Assembly: GCF_000955955.1 (NCBI RefSeq)
Contig: NZ_JYJG01000071.1
Coordinates: 1-64,000, forward strand
Length of the DNA stretch: 64,000 nt
Source of the DNA: Lentzea aerocolonigenes
Lineage (GTDB): Bacteria; Actinomycetota; Actinomycetes; Mycobacteriales; Pseudonocardiaceae
Direction of reading: 5' to 3'
Positions 44,079 through 52,706 of this stretch are shown piece after piece. Below the pieces are notes generated by a model. The model was not told the DNA's origin, ran no database searches, and saw nothing but the letters and a program-made list of their open reading frames with translations. The position numbers and the translations under genes were made by a program. The first letter of the stretch is position 1, and each line of letters opens with the position of its first letter.

Positions 44079-45213
44079 GCTTGGCCACGGCTTTCAACAA
44101 TCGGTCCACATCGGACTCGTCGGTGTACGGGCCGATGCCCGCTCGCACCGCGCCCTTGTCGCCCAGACCGAGCCACCGCGAGCACTCGATGGCGTAGAAG
44201 TGGCCCGCGGGTGCGTTGACGCCCTCGGCGCCGAGCCTGCGGTACACCTCGGCCGGTTCCAGGCCGTCGACCGAGAACAGCACGGTCGGGGTGCGCTGCG
44301 AGGCCTTGCTGTAGATCCGCACGCCGAGCTCCCGCAGCCCGTTCTCGAGCTTGTCGCGCAGCCCGAACTCGTGTTCTTCGAGGCCCTCGAGCCCGCGCAT
44401 GAACTCCACGGCGGCGGTCGTGCCGGCCAGCAGCTCGTACGGCAGTGTGCCCAGCTCGAACCGTTCCGGCACGGTGTTGGTCGAGGGCAGCAGCTTGTCC
44501 GGCCTGAGTGTCTCCAGCAGTTCCGGCGCGGCCGCGAGCACGCCCATGTGCGGACCGAGGAACTTGTACGGCGAGCACACGAAGAAGTCCGCGTCCATCG
44601 CTTCGATGTCCACCGGCAGGTGTGGTGTGTAGTGCACGCCGTCGACGTACACGAACGCCGCCATCTCGTGCGCCGCCGACGCGATCGCCGCCACGTCCGG
44701 ACGGGTGCCGAGCAGGTTCGACGCCGCCGTGATCGCGACGACACGGGTGCGGTCGGACAGGAGGTTGGTGACGGCCTCGATGGGCATCTCACCGGTCGTG
44801 CGGTCGAACGGCGCCCAACGGACCGTTGCCCGCGCCGCCTCGGCTGCCTGCACCCACGGCCTGATGTTCGCGTCGTGGTCGATGCGGGTCACGATGATCT
44901 CGTCGCCCGGCCGCCAGTTCTTCGAAAGTGTGCGGGAGAAGTCGTAGGTCAGCTGGGTCATGCTGCGGCCGAACACGATGCTGCCCGCGTTCAGGAACTC
45001 GCCCATCGTGCGGCGTGCCTTCCGCACGATCTCCTCGGCCCGGCGTTCGGAGGCCGTGACGCTGCCGCGGTTCGAGACAGCCGAGGTCAGGGCCTCGCGG
45101 ACCGCGTCGCCGACGACGTCCGGCGTCTGCGAGCCGCCGGGTCCGTCGAAGTGCGCGGCACCCTCGCGCAACGCGGGGAAGTGGGCGCGGACCGCTGCGA
45201 CGTCGTAGGCCAT
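44071..45213 (-). CDS. PLP-dependent cysteine desulfurase-like protein (class V aminotransferase)
   Basis: A 380-aa fold-type I PLP enzyme: ALREGAAHFDGPGGSQTPDVV, FGRSMTQLTYDFSRTL, TRIDHDANIRPW, VYVDGVHYTPH and the PLP lysine Lys217 in FFVCSPYKFLGPHMG. The FDGPGG opening and order of motifs match the cysteine desulfurase-like VC1184 subfamily rather than IscS/SufS; sulfur transfer is unproven for it. The catalytic-Cys loop of true desulfurases is not evident. It lies 4 bp behind the tetR gene on the same strand, so it is likely co-transcribed. Confidence 0.85.
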   Translation of the reverse strand: MAYDVAAVRAHFPALREGAAHFDGPGGSQTPDVVGDAVREALTSAVSNRGSVTASERRAEEIVRKARRTMGEFLNAGSIVFGRSMTQLTYDFSRTLSKNWRPGDEIIVTRIDHDANIRPWVQAAEAARATVRWAPFDRTTGEMPIEAVTNLLSDRTRVVAITAASNLLGTRPDVAAIASAAHEMAAFVYVDGVHYTPHLPVDIEAMDADFFVCSPYKFLGPHMGVLAAAPELLETLRPDKLLPSTNTVPERFELGTLPYELLAGTTAAVEFMRGLEGLEEHEFGLRDKLENGLRELGVRIYSKASQRTPTVLFSVDGLEPAEVYRRLGAEGVNAPAGHFYAIECSRWLGLGDKGAVRAGIGPYTDESDVDRLLKAVAKLR

Positions 45214-45217
45214 GCCC

Positions 45218-45814
45218 TCATGGTGCTTGAGCACCCACGAAACGGGAAAGGATCAACCGGAGGGTGCTCACCTGAACGGTGGCGTCGAAGTCCGGGTCGA
45301 CCAGCCTGCCGAACAGGCCGTCGACCAGTCCCTGCACCCACGTGGCGGCCGTGCGGGCGTCCACCGGCAGCGTGATCTGGTTGGTGTCGTGGGCGCGTTG
45401 CAGCAGGTCGGCCAGCTCGTCGCGGACCACCACCTCGTTGCGTGCGACCAGGTCCCACAGCTCCTGGTCGCGGCTCGCCTGCGCGACGACCTCCAGCACC
45501 AGCCCGGCGATCGTCCTGTCGAGTGCCGGGACGCACAGGTGGTCGACGACCATCAGCACGGCTTCCCACGGGTCCAGCGTTCTGGCGTGGGCGAACACCT
45601 CCGCGTTGTCCCGGCCGTCCTGCTCGAAGATCTCCAGGAAGATCGCGCGCTTGGTGGGGAAGTAGTGGAAGAGGCTGCCGGTGCTGATGTCGGCGGCCTT
45701 GCAGATGTCCGCGACGGTCGTCCGGTCGAAGCCCTTCTCCGCGAACAGGCCCGCGGCCGTGTCCGTGATGTGGCGCTTCTTCGCCGCGTGCTTGACCGGA
45801 TCTACCGTTCGCAC
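45218..45814 (-). CDS. TetR family transcriptional regulator
   Basis: A 198-aa regulator. The N-terminal HTH is clear (HITDTAAGLFAEKGFDRTTVADICKAADISTGSLFHYFPTK region); the C-terminal helical domain (LVLEVVAQASRDQELWDLVAR, TAATWVQGLVDGLFGRLVD) would bind ligand and dimerise. GTG at 45814 lies inside the end of yqeB (13-bp overlap). The palindrome at 46483-46496 in front of the yqeB-tetR unit is its probable operator, implying autorepression and possible control of the PLP enzyme and of the divergent glycoside hydrolase. Confidence 0.9.
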   Translation of the reverse strand: MRTVDPVKHAAKKRHITDTAAGLFAEKGFDRTTVADICKAADISTGSLFHYFPTKRAIFLEIFEQDGRDNAEVFAHARTLDPWEAVLMVVDHLCVPALDRTIAGLVLEVVAQASRDQELWDLVARNEVVVRDELADLLQRAHDTNQITLPVDARTAATWVQGLVDGLFGRLVDPDFDATVQVSTLRLILSRFVGAQAP

Positions 45815-46467
45815 CTGTAGTACTGCCTCTTCTTCTGATCTTTGACGTAGACGCCGCGCTTGCGGATCTCCCGCGCCAATTCTGCGGCCTCCTCGTTCTC
45901 GTACTTCGAGATGGCCTTCCTCCGGGCGGTGAACAGCGCGTTCACGTCTGCCGGGAGCTCTGGCGCGTGTTCGACCCACATCCTGAACTCGTTCGCGAAC
46001 GGGTCGGCGTCGCACCAGCGGTAGCCCTGGCTCCTGAAAGCTTCTGCGAGCCTGTTCTTGCTTAGATCGGATGTCTCGCGGGCCAGCTCGGCCCCGCTGG
46101 GTGAGAGGAGCACCAGCTGCTTGCCCTCGGCGAACACCGACTCGACCTCGTTGCGGCCGAAGTCGAAGGTCTTGTCGTCCTTCCTGAGCGTCACGCGGTC
46201 GTGTGAGACCTCGACGGACATCATCTCCGCGGCCCACATCAGTGCGAGCACGCCGCCCGCGATGGCGCCGAGCGCTACTGCCGCCGTGGTCGCCCATGGC
46301 TCCGGAATGTCCGTGATCAGCTCGAACACCCCCTGGAACGGGAACCACTCGAGCGTCGTGATCCACCCGGCTGCCAGCTTGAGCCCCCACACCGCGGCGG
46401 CACCCAGCACCGGGCAGAACACCCAGATGCCGTACCTGACCGCCGCGGTCTCCTGAACAGTCGTCAT
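45802..46467 (-). CDS. YqeB family membrane protein
   Basis: A 221-aa protein with two N-terminal helices (GIWVFCPVLGAAAVWGLKLAAGW and TTAAVALGAIAGGVLALMWA) and a cytoplasmic part: VSHDRVTLRKDDKTF, RNEVESVFAEGKQLVLLSPSG, FRSQGYRWCDADPF and ELAREIRKRGVYVKDQKKRQYYR. This is the YqeB family common in actinomycetes and bacilli; function unknown. TAGTAT lies 8 nt before the ATG at 46467. It is the first gene of the yqeB-tetR-PLP enzyme unit. Confidence 0.82.
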   Translation of the reverse strand: MTTVQETAAVRYGIWVFCPVLGAAAVWGLKLAAGWITTLEWFPFQGVFELITDIPEPWATTAAVALGAIAGGVLALMWAAEMMSVEVSHDRVTLRKDDKTFDFGRNEVESVFAEGKQLVLLSPSGAELARETSDLSKNRLAEAFRSQGYRWCDADPFANEFRMWVEHAPELPADVNALFTARRKAISKYENEEAAELAREIRKRGVYVKDQKKRQYYRCER

Positions 46468-46482
46468 AGGCGCCAATACTAG

Positions 46483-46496
46483 ACCGAGCGCTCGGT
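46483..46496. promoter_or_regulatory. TetR-type operator palindrome ACCGAGCGCTCGGT
   Basis: A perfect 14-bp palindrome sits 16 bp before the yqeB start and directly upstream of its -10 box, in the gap shared with the divergent glycoside hydrolase gene. Length and symmetry suit a TetR dimer, and a tetR gene is in the downstream operon. Confidence 0.65.
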
Positions 46497-46574
46497 TTAT
46501 TGACACGGAACGTTGCAGAGGACTACACATCCGATGAATCGGCCGCCGCCTCCGCTTCGTGGGATGGAGTCGTC

Positions 46575-48797
46575 GTGCGTTTCTCCCGTCGCACCCTCTT
46601 CGCGGGCACCGCCGGTGCGGTCGCCTTGTCGCGGGTCTCCACTGCTTCGGCTGCCTCGGCGGCGTTGGAGGACCAGGTCGACTGGCCGTCGTACCTGGGT
46701 GGGCTCGACCCGGTGTGGGCGTCCGTGCCGACGACCTTCTACCAGGGCCCGTTCCTCGGAAACGGTGGCTTGGGCGCCGCTGTGTACCGGGTCGGCAAGC
46801 GTTTGGCGTTCCGGATCGGCGACACCCGCGTGCGCGATCACCAGGGGACCGGCGGCACGAACTTCGGCAACGCGCGGCTGCCCATCGGCCACTTCCTGTT
46901 CGACACCGCCGGTGACATCGCGGACGTCGACCTGCGGCTGTCGTTGTGGAACGCGGAGCTCACCGGCACCGTCACGACTTCCGTTGGCGTGCTGGAGATC
47001 CGGGCGTTCGTGCACGCGTCACGTGACGTGCTGCTGGTCTCGGCCTCGGTGCGCTCCGGCGCGGAACGGGTGAAGTGGACGTTCGTGCCCTCCCCGGCCC
47101 GCAGTCCCCGGCTCGACTTCAAGCCCGCACCGTCCGGGCTGAAGACCAACCCGGAGCCCAAGACCAGCGGCACTACGTGCACGCAGGACCTGGTGGCGGG
47201 CGGGCAGACCGTGACGAAGTGGCAGATCCGGTCCGGTACGTTGCTGGCCACGGTCGCGCACACGTTCCCCGCGAAGAACGCCGACTCGGTGGCGTCGACA
47301 ACGCTCACCAGCGCTTCAGTGCTGACTGATGATCAGTTGCGGACCGAGCACCGGTCGTGGTGGAACTCCTTCTACCCCAAGAGCTTCGTGTCGGTGGCCG
47401 ACACCCGCCTGGAGAGCTTCTACTGGATCCAGCTCTACAAACTGGCTTGTGCAACGCGCCGCGACCGCCCGGTGCTCGGCACGTGCGGACCGTGGCTGGA
47501 GCCGACGCCGTGGCCGGGCACGTGGTGGAACCTCAACGTGCAGCTGGAGTACTGGATCCTCAACGCCACCAGCCACTGGGAGCTCGATTCTCTGAGTGCG
47601 TCGCTCGACCGCAGCCAGGACGCGCTGGTGGCCAACGTGCCCTCGCAGTACCGCTCCGACTCCGCCGGGATCGCCCGCACGACTCAGGAAGACCTTCGCG
47701 GAGGTGTCGCGCAACCGGGCGCGGACGGTGACCCGGAGTGCGGAAACCTGTTGTGGACCTTGCACAACGCGTTCCTGACCTACCGCCACCAGATGGACGA
47801 CGCCGTGCTGCGCGACCTGGTGTTCCCGCTGCTGCGCCGGGCCGTGAACTACCACCTGCACTTCCTGACGAAGGACTCGAAGGGCGTCTACCACCTGCCG
47901 AAGACGTTCTCGCCGGAGTACGGGTCCACAAAGGACTGCAACTACGACCTGGCGCTGCTGCACTGGGGCTGCAGGACGTTGATCTGGGCGCAGGCGCGGC
48001 TGGGGTTGAACGATCCGTTGCTGGCCAAGTGGCGTGACGTCATGGACAACCTGGTGAAGCCGCCGCAGGACTCGACGCAGGGGTTCTGGATCGGCGCCGA
48101 CCTGAAGCTCACCAAGTCGCACCGGCACTACTCGCACCTGCTGTGGTTCTACCCGCTCCACACCCTGGATCCGGCGATCGCGGCCAACCGCGACGCGTTG
48201 CAGAAGTCGATGAAGCACTGGCTGAGCTTCACGGGTGCGTTGCAGGGTTACACCTTCACGGGTTCCGGCTCGATGTACGCGTTGCTGGGCGACGGCGACA
48301 AGGCGCGCGGCCAGCTGGTCACGTTGCTGGACAAGTACGTGCAGCCCAACACGATGTACAAGGAGTCAGGCCCGGTCATCGAGACGCCGTTGTCCGGCGC
48401 GCAGACCATGCACGACATGCTGGTGCAGAGCTGGGGCGGGGTCGTGCGGGTCTTTCCCGCGGTGCCGGCGGCGTGGGCGAGCGTGTCCGTGCACAACGTG
48501 CGGACCGAGGGTGCGTTCCTGGTCAGCGCGGTGCGGAAGGCGGGCAAGACCCAGTTCGTCCGGGTGAGGTCGTTGGCCGGTGAGCCTCTCCGGTTGCATC
48601 CGGGCAACCTCGCCGGGCCGTTCGAGGTCGTGCGATTCGACGGCTCGGCGGTTCCGTTCCAGGCCAACTCGGACGGCACTTTGACGATCACGTTGGCGCG
48701 CAACGACGACGTGGTGGTGAAGACGCGCGGCACGTCGCCGGAGCTGGTGATCGCTCCGGCGGGCGCGAACACGAAACGGTTCTGGGGCTTGCCCTAG
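46575..48797 (+). CDS. Tat-exported GH95-like glycoside hydrolase
   Basis: A 740-aa protein with a twin-arginine signal (SRRTLF, then a hydrophobic stretch to STASA), so exported folded. The mature part matches (alpha/alpha)6-barrel glycosidases of the GH95/GH65 type: QGPFLGNGGLGAAVYRVG near the start, RLESFYWIQLYKLACATR, WNLNVQLEYW, KTFSPEYGS and SHRHYSHLLWFYPLHTLDP; GH95 enzymes are alpha-L-fucosidases/galactosidases. A beta-sandwich domain ends the protein. GTG at 46575 is preceded by GGAG. It is divergent from yqeB, so the TetR palindrome may also control it. Confidence 0.85.
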   Translation: MRFSRRTLFAGTAGAVALSRVSTASAASAALEDQVDWPSYLGGLDPVWASVPTTFYQGPFLGNGGLGAAVYRVGKRLAFRIGDTRVRDHQGTGGTNFGNARLPIGHFLFDTAGDIADVDLRLSLWNAELTGTVTTSVGVLEIRAFVHASRDVLLVSASVRSGAERVKWTFVPSPARSPRLDFKPAPSGLKTNPEPKTSGTTCTQDLVAGGQTVTKWQIRSGTLLATVAHTFPAKNADSVASTTLTSASVLTDDQLRTEHRSWWNSFYPKSFVSVADTRLESFYWIQLYKLACATRRDRPVLGTCGPWLEPTPWPGTWWNLNVQLEYWILNATSHWELDSLSASLDRSQDALVANVPSQYRSDSAGIARTTQEDLRGGVAQPGADGDPECGNLLWTLHNAFLTYRHQMDDAVLRDLVFPLLRRAVNYHLHFLTKDSKGVYHLPKTFSPEYGSTKDCNYDLALLHWGCRTLIWAQARLGLNDPLLAKWRDVMDNLVKPPQDSTQGFWIGADLKLTKSHRHYSHLLWFYPLHTLDPAIAANRDALQKSMKHWLSFTGALQGYTFTGSGSMYALLGDGDKARGQLVTLLDKYVQPNTMYKESGPVIETPLSGAQTMHDMLVQSWGGVVRVFPAVPAAWASVSVHNVRTEGAFLVSAVRKAGKTQFVRVRSLAGEPLRLHPGNLAGPFEVVRFDGSAVPFQANSDGTLTITLARNDDVVVKTRGTSPELVIAPAGANTKRFWGLP

Positions 48798-49933
48798 GGC
48801 AGGTAGAACGTCAGCAGGTCGCTGGTGACCGGCGGGAACAGCGCGTTCATCAGGTCGAACTTCGGGCCGGGGTAGATGTCGCTGAACAGCCGTCGCAGCC
48901 CGTCGATGCCGTGCGGGCCGAACAGCAGCGGCGCGAGGAGGTCCGGGGCGATACCGGCTCCGCCCTCCTCGCCGGGGCCCATCATCGTGCCGCCCCACTC
49001 GTACGGGCCGATCCCGGTTCCGTCCCAGCGGAAGCGGACGTGGGTGCGGTAGAAGCCGAGCAGCACCTCGGTCGGCTCCTGGCCCTGCAGGCGCTTCGTG
49101 AACACCGGGCGCAGGTGCTCGAACAGTTTCGGCACGTCCGGGATGCGCACCAGGTACTGCTCCAGGCCGGGGCGCCGGGCCTCCAGGAACTCCTCCAGCA
49201 CCGGCAGCCGTTCGACGACCTGGTCCGGATTCACGAGCTGCACCAGCGCTTTGACCGCTGCATCGTCTCCGGCGACCTCGCCCAGCACGACGTCGCCCTC
49301 CTCCGGCGGTGTGCTGCGGCCGGTGGCGACCGGGCTGCCGTCGCGCTCGACGACCCACGTGGTGGTGCCGGTGCGGTTGATCAGCCAGCGCCAGCACTGG
49401 ACCGTGTGGCCCATGCGCAGGTCCACGCCCTGCTGGACGTCGCGCTGGAACCGTTCGAGCGCCGGGATGTCGGCCTCGACCGCACGCCGGATCGTATGTC
49501 CTGCAACGGGTTCAGGTTTCCTGACCAGCGGCCTGGTCTGCTTGACCGGGATCGAGTACGTGTAGCCGAACTGGCGGTAGAAGTACGGGATGCCGATCAT
49601 CACCTGGACCAGGTGACCGCGCTCGGCCGACCTGTCGTGCGCCCAGCCCATCAGCTGCCGCACCAGGCCCTTGCCTTCGTACTCGACGTCCGTGGCGACC
49701 TGTTCGACCTGGCCCGCCGGGATGTCGAGGCCGGCCAGCGTCACGGTCTCGTCCATCAGCGTGGCGGTCGAGACGATCCGGTCGCCGTCGGTGGCGACCG
49801 CGACCCATTCGCAGCCCGCGTCCGGGTCGGTCATCAGCAGGCGGGCGTCGACGCCGTCACTGGGGTCCATGCGCGAGACGATGAGCTTCTCGACCTGGTC
49901 CACGTCCTCGGCGCGCGAGGTGCGAATCTCCAC
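48794..49933 (-). CDS. Eis-like GNAT acetyltransferase
   Basis: A 379-aa protein with the Eis architecture: an N-terminal GNAT domain (VEQVATDVEYEGKGLVRQLMGW), a degenerate second GNAT domain, and a C-terminal sterol-carrier-like domain (LRRLFSDIYPGPKFDLMNALFPP) ending FYLP, whose C-terminal carboxylate is catalytic in the family. Mycobacterial Eis acetylates aminoglycosides at several positions. Resistance activity here is only possible. GTG at 49933; a longer frame reaches 50002 but runs through the DinB-family promoter. The 3' end overlaps the glycoside hydrolase by 4 bp. Confidence 0.88.
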   Translation of the reverse strand: MEIRTSRAEDVDQVEKLIVSRMDPSDGVDARLLMTDPDAGCEWVAVATDGDRIVSTATLMDETVTLAGLDIPAGQVEQVATDVEYEGKGLVRQLMGWAHDRSAERGHLVQVMIGIPYFYRQFGYTYSIPVKQTRPLVRKPEPVAGHTIRRAVEADIPALERFQRDVQQGVDLRMGHTVQCWRWLINRTGTTTWVVERDGSPVATGRSTPPEEGDVVLGEVAGDDAAVKALVQLVNPDQVVERLPVLEEFLEARRPGLEQYLVRIPDVPKLFEHLRPVFTKRLQGQEPTEVLLGFYRTHVRFRWDGTGIGPYEWGGTMMGPGEEGGAGIAPDLLAPLLFGPHGIDGLRRLFSDIYPGPKFDLMNALFPPVTSDLLTFYLP

Positions 49934-49949
49934 CAGCCGAGTCTTTCCA

Positions 49950-49988
49950 GGACAGTGGTTGTCCGCAAACGGATTTACCGTTTCCGGC
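49950..49988 (+). promoter_or_regulatory. GGACAsTGGTTGTCCGC promoter element, copy 2
   Basis: GGACAGTGGTTGTCCGC at 49950-49966 differs from the copy at 13201 by one base. TTGTCCG (49959-49965), a 10-nt spacer and TACCGT (49976-49981) precede the ATG of the DinB-family gene by 7 nt. The inverted repeat GGACA-N5-TGTCC suggests a regulator site as well as, or instead of, a -35 box. Confidence 0.55.
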
Positions 49989-50492
49989 ATGGACTGGAAC
50001 AAGCAGTTGACAGACCAGCTCGACTGGCACTGGCGGGTTCAGGCGCGGCCGCGGCTCGATGGCCTGACCGACGACGAGTACTTCTGGCAGCCCGTGCCGG
50101 GCGCCTGGACCGTCCACCCCGACGGCTCGGTCGACTTCGAGCACCCGCAGCCCACGCCGGCGCCGGTCACGACGATCGCGTGGCGGATGGCGCACATCAT
50201 CATCGGTGTCCTCAACATGCGCACGGCTTCGCACTTCGGTGGCCCGCCTGCGGACTACACGACGTGGCCGTACGCGAAGACCGCTGATGAGGCGCTGAAG
50301 CAGTTGGACGACGCCTACGGGGCGTGGATGGCCGGCGTGCGCACGGCCGACCTCTCGAAGCCGGTCGGACCGGCGGAGGGTCCGTTCGCCGAGGAACCGA
50401 TGGCCACGCTCGTGCTGCACATCAACCGCGAGATGATCCACCACCTCGCCGAGATCGCGCTGCTGCGTGATCTGTATCTGAGGGAGAGTTAG
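49989..50492 (+). CDS. DinB family protein
   Basis: A 167-aa four-helix protein: WNKQLTDQLDWHWRVQARPRLDG with a metal-type His in the first helix, TIAWRMAHIIIGVLNMRTASHF (second His ligand region) and LHINREMIHHLAEIALLRDLY (third). This is the DinB/mycothiol-transferase-like superfamily; actinobacterial members use mycothiol or other thiols in detoxification and are unrelated to DNA polymerase IV. Likely leaderless from the element at 49950-49988, shared with a VOC gene at 13239. Confidence 0.85.
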   Translation: MDWNKQLTDQLDWHWRVQARPRLDGLTDDEYFWQPVPGAWTVHPDGSVDFEHPQPTPAPVTTIAWRMAHIIIGVLNMRTASHFGGPPADYTTWPYAKTADEALKQLDDAYGAWMAGVRTADLSKPVGPAEGPFAEEPMATLVLHINREMIHHLAEIALLRDLYLRES

Positions 50493-50532
50493 TTACCTTG
50501 AAGTGCCTACTTTCTAAAAGTTGGCGCTAACT
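50492..50532. promoter_or_regulatory. HxlR/QorR-like operator before the quinone oxidoreductase gene
   Basis: TACCTT-gaAGT and TACTTT-ctaaAAGT lie in tandem (50495-50505 and 50509-50522), framed by AGTTA...TAACT (50492 and ~50528). ACTTT-CTA-AAAGT is a perfect small palindrome. HxlR-family regulators of quinone oxidoreductase genes bind TACTT/AAGTA-type sites like these. No hxlR gene is in the window. Confidence 0.45.
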
Positions 50533-50574
50533 GCAAGATGGTGCCCATCGAGAACATCGAAGGGGATCATCATC

Positions 50575-51489
50575 ATGCGAGTCATCACGCAGAAGACCGT
50601 CGGGGCCGCGTCCGTGCTGGAGGTCGCGGAGGTCGCGAAGCCGGTGCCCGGCGCCGGTCAGGTGCTGGTCAAGGTGGGTGCGGCCGGCGTGAACCCGGTC
50701 GACACGTACATCCGCGCCGGTGGCTTCCCCGCGCTCGGCGAGCCGCCGTTCACGCTGGGCTGGGACATCGCGGGCACCGTCGAGCAGCTCGGTGAGGGTG
50801 TGGAGGGGTTCGCGGCCGGTGACGAGGTCCACGGGCTGCTCACCTGGCCCGGCACCGGTGGTGGCTACGCCGAGTACGCCGTGGCGAACGCGTCCGACCT
50901 GGTGGCGCGGCCGTCGTACCTGACCGTCGAGGAGGCGGGCGCGGTACCGATGGTGGCTTTGACCGCCTGGCAGGCGCTGGTCGGTCGCGGTGGGCTTGCC
51001 GCTGGTCAGCGCGTGCTGATCCACGCCGCCGCCGGTGGTGTCGGGCACGTCGCGGTGCAGATCGCCAAGGCGCGCGGTGCGCACGTGATCGGCACGGCGT
51101 CGGCGGCCAAGCACGACTTCCTGCGCTCGCTCGGCGTGGACGAGGTCATCGACTACCGGCACGAGGACTTCACCTCGATCGACCCGGTCGACGTCGTGCT
51201 CGACACGATCGGCGGCGACTACGCCGAGCGGTCCGCGAAGGTCCTGAAGCCGGGTGGAGTGCTCGTTTCGATCATTCCGGGCAATCCAGGTTTTGACGTT
51301 GACCGAGCTGTGGACCTCGGCATCCGGTTCGAGTTGTTCATGGGCGTGTCCGCTTCTGGTGCCGACCTGGCCGCGTTGCCGCAGCTCAAGGTGCAGATCG
51401 ACCACGCTGTGCCGCTCGCGGACGCCGCGAAGGCGCACGAGCTCGTCGAGTCGAAGAGGACCACGGGCAAGGTCGTCCTGGTCCCGTGA
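50575..51489 (+). CDS. NADP-dependent quinone oxidoreductase (MDR, zinc-free type)
   Basis: A 304-aa medium-chain dehydrogenase/reductase: GAAGVNPVDTYIRAGGFP, TLGWDIAGTVEQLGEGV, the nucleotide-binding AAAGGVGHVAVQIAKARGA and VDEVIDYRHEDF. No structural-zinc Cys cluster is present, which points to the quinone oxidoreductase/zeta-crystallin branch that detoxifies quinones or enones with NADPH. GAAGGGG lies ~9 nt before the ATG. A ~60-nt leader carries the operator-like repeats. Confidence 0.92.
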   Translation: MRVITQKTVGAASVLEVAEVAKPVPGAGQVLVKVGAAGVNPVDTYIRAGGFPALGEPPFTLGWDIAGTVEQLGEGVEGFAAGDEVHGLLTWPGTGGGYAEYAVANASDLVARPSYLTVEEAGAVPMVALTAWQALVGRGGLAAGQRVLIHAAAGGVGHVAVQIAKARGAHVIGTASAAKHDFLRSLGVDEVIDYRHEDFTSIDPVDVVLDTIGGDYAERSAKVLKPGGVLVSIIPGNPGFDVDRAVDLGIRFELFMGVSASGADLAALPQLKVQIDHAVPLADAAKAHELVESKRTTGKVVLVP

Positions 51490-51520
51490 TCAAGCGTTAA
51501 CCATCCGTTGACCGGCTCAA

Positions 51521-51551
51521 CCGATCGTGTGCACAACGTTCACACGATCGG
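51521..51551 (+). promoter_or_regulatory. 11-bp inverted repeat overlapping the endonuclease ribosome site
   Basis: CCGATCGTGTG (51521-51531) and CACACGATCGG (51541-51551) are a perfect inverted repeat with a 9-nt loop. The right arm runs into the Shine-Dalgarno GGGGAGG. In RNA it would sequester the ribosome site; in DNA it could be an operator or the terminator of the upstream gene. Confidence 0.55.
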
Positions 51552-51560
51552 GGAGGGCAC

Positions 51561-52706
51561 ATGGCGCGGTGGAGTCCACTTGCGTTAGTCATCGGTTTGT
51601 TGGCGGCGGTCGGCCTGTACGGGTCGACCGCCGCTGTCGCAGCAGCTCCGCTCACCGTTGCCCAGGCGATCAGCCGGCAGGACGGGTCGGCGAACACGGT
51701 CGGCGGGTACGTCGTCGGGCAGCCCACTGGTGCGAGCACTGTCGTCCGATCGGGTTTTCCTGACGACAACGCGCTCGCGCTGGCCGACTCGGCGTCCGAG
51801 ACCGGCACCTCGCGCATGATCTACGTGCAGCTCACGACCGACTTCCGGGCCAAGTGGGGCCTGAGGTCGAACCCGTCGCTGATGGGCACCCAGATCTACG
51901 TCACGGGCACGCTGACCCCGTACTTCACCCCGCACGCCGGTCTGAAGTCGCCGACGGCGATCACCAGCACCACGCCGCCGACAACGTCAACGTCAACGTC
52001 GACAACACCGCCGCCATCGTCGTGCGACGGCTACTACGCGGCGGCCTGCAACAAGACCGGGTCCGCGTTGAAGACGGCGTTGAACAGCATCATCAAGAAC
52101 CAGACCAAGCTCAGCTACGACGCGGTCTGGGAGGCGCTGAAGGTCACCGACCAGGACCCGGGCAACTCGAACAACGTGATCCTGCTGTACAGCGGCATCT
52201 CCCGGGCGAAGTCGGCGAACGGCGGCGGCAACGACAACTGGAACCGCGAGCACGTCTGGGCGAAGTCGCACGGTGACTTCGGCACCGCCACCGGCCCCGG
52301 CACCGACCTGCACCACCTCAGGCCGGAGGACGTCAACGTGAACGCGACCCGCGGCAACCTGGACTTCGACAGCGGTGGCTCCACCGTTTCGGAATGCACG
52401 GGATGCAAGTACGACGGTGACTCGTTCGAGCCGCGCAACGCCGTCAAGGGAGACGTCGCGCGGATGATCTTCTACATGGCCGTGCGCTACGAGGGCACCG
52501 ACGGCTTCCCGAACCTGGAGCTCAACGACTCGGTGAACAACGGCACGGCGCCGTACATGGGCAAGCTGTCGGTCTTGAAGACGTGGAGCCACGACGACCC
52601 GCCGGACGCGTTCGAGAAGAACCGCAACGAGGCTATCTACGGCATCCAGAAGAACCGGAACCCGTTCATCGACCACCCGGAGTGGGTCTCGGCTATCTGG
52701 CCGTGA
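51561..52706 (+). CDS. Secreted endonuclease I family nuclease with N-terminal OB-like domain
   Basis: A 381-aa exported nuclease. Signal peptide (~1-28), then an OB-fold-like domain (~30-135; VAQAISRQDGSANTVGGYVVG) of the type found before secreted nucleases, a Thr/Pro linker (TTPPTTSTSTSTTPP) and an endonuclease I/NucM domain: NREHVWAKSHG, DLHHLRPEDVNVNATRGN and YMAVRYEGTDGFPNLEL. The DLHHL His residues are the metal/catalytic site. It would degrade extracellular DNA for nutrients or competition. ATG at 51561 after GGGGAGG; the upstream hairpin may regulate translation. Confidence 0.9.
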   Translation: MARWSPLALVIGLLAAVGLYGSTAAVAAAPLTVAQAISRQDGSANTVGGYVVGQPTGASTVVRSGFPDDNALALADSASETGTSRMIYVQLTTDFRAKWGLRSNPSLMGTQIYVTGTLTPYFTPHAGLKSPTAITSTTPPTTSTSTSTTPPPSSCDGYYAAACNKTGSALKTALNSIIKNQTKLSYDAVWEALKVTDQDPGNSNNVILLYSGISRAKSANGGGNDNWNREHVWAKSHGDFGTATGPGTDLHHLRPEDVNVNATRGNLDFDSGGSTVSECTGCKYDGDSFEPRNAVKGDVARMIFYMAVRYEGTDGFPNLELNDSVNNGTAPYMGKLSVLKTWSHDDPPDAFEKNRNEAIYGIQKNRNPFIDHPEWVSAIWP

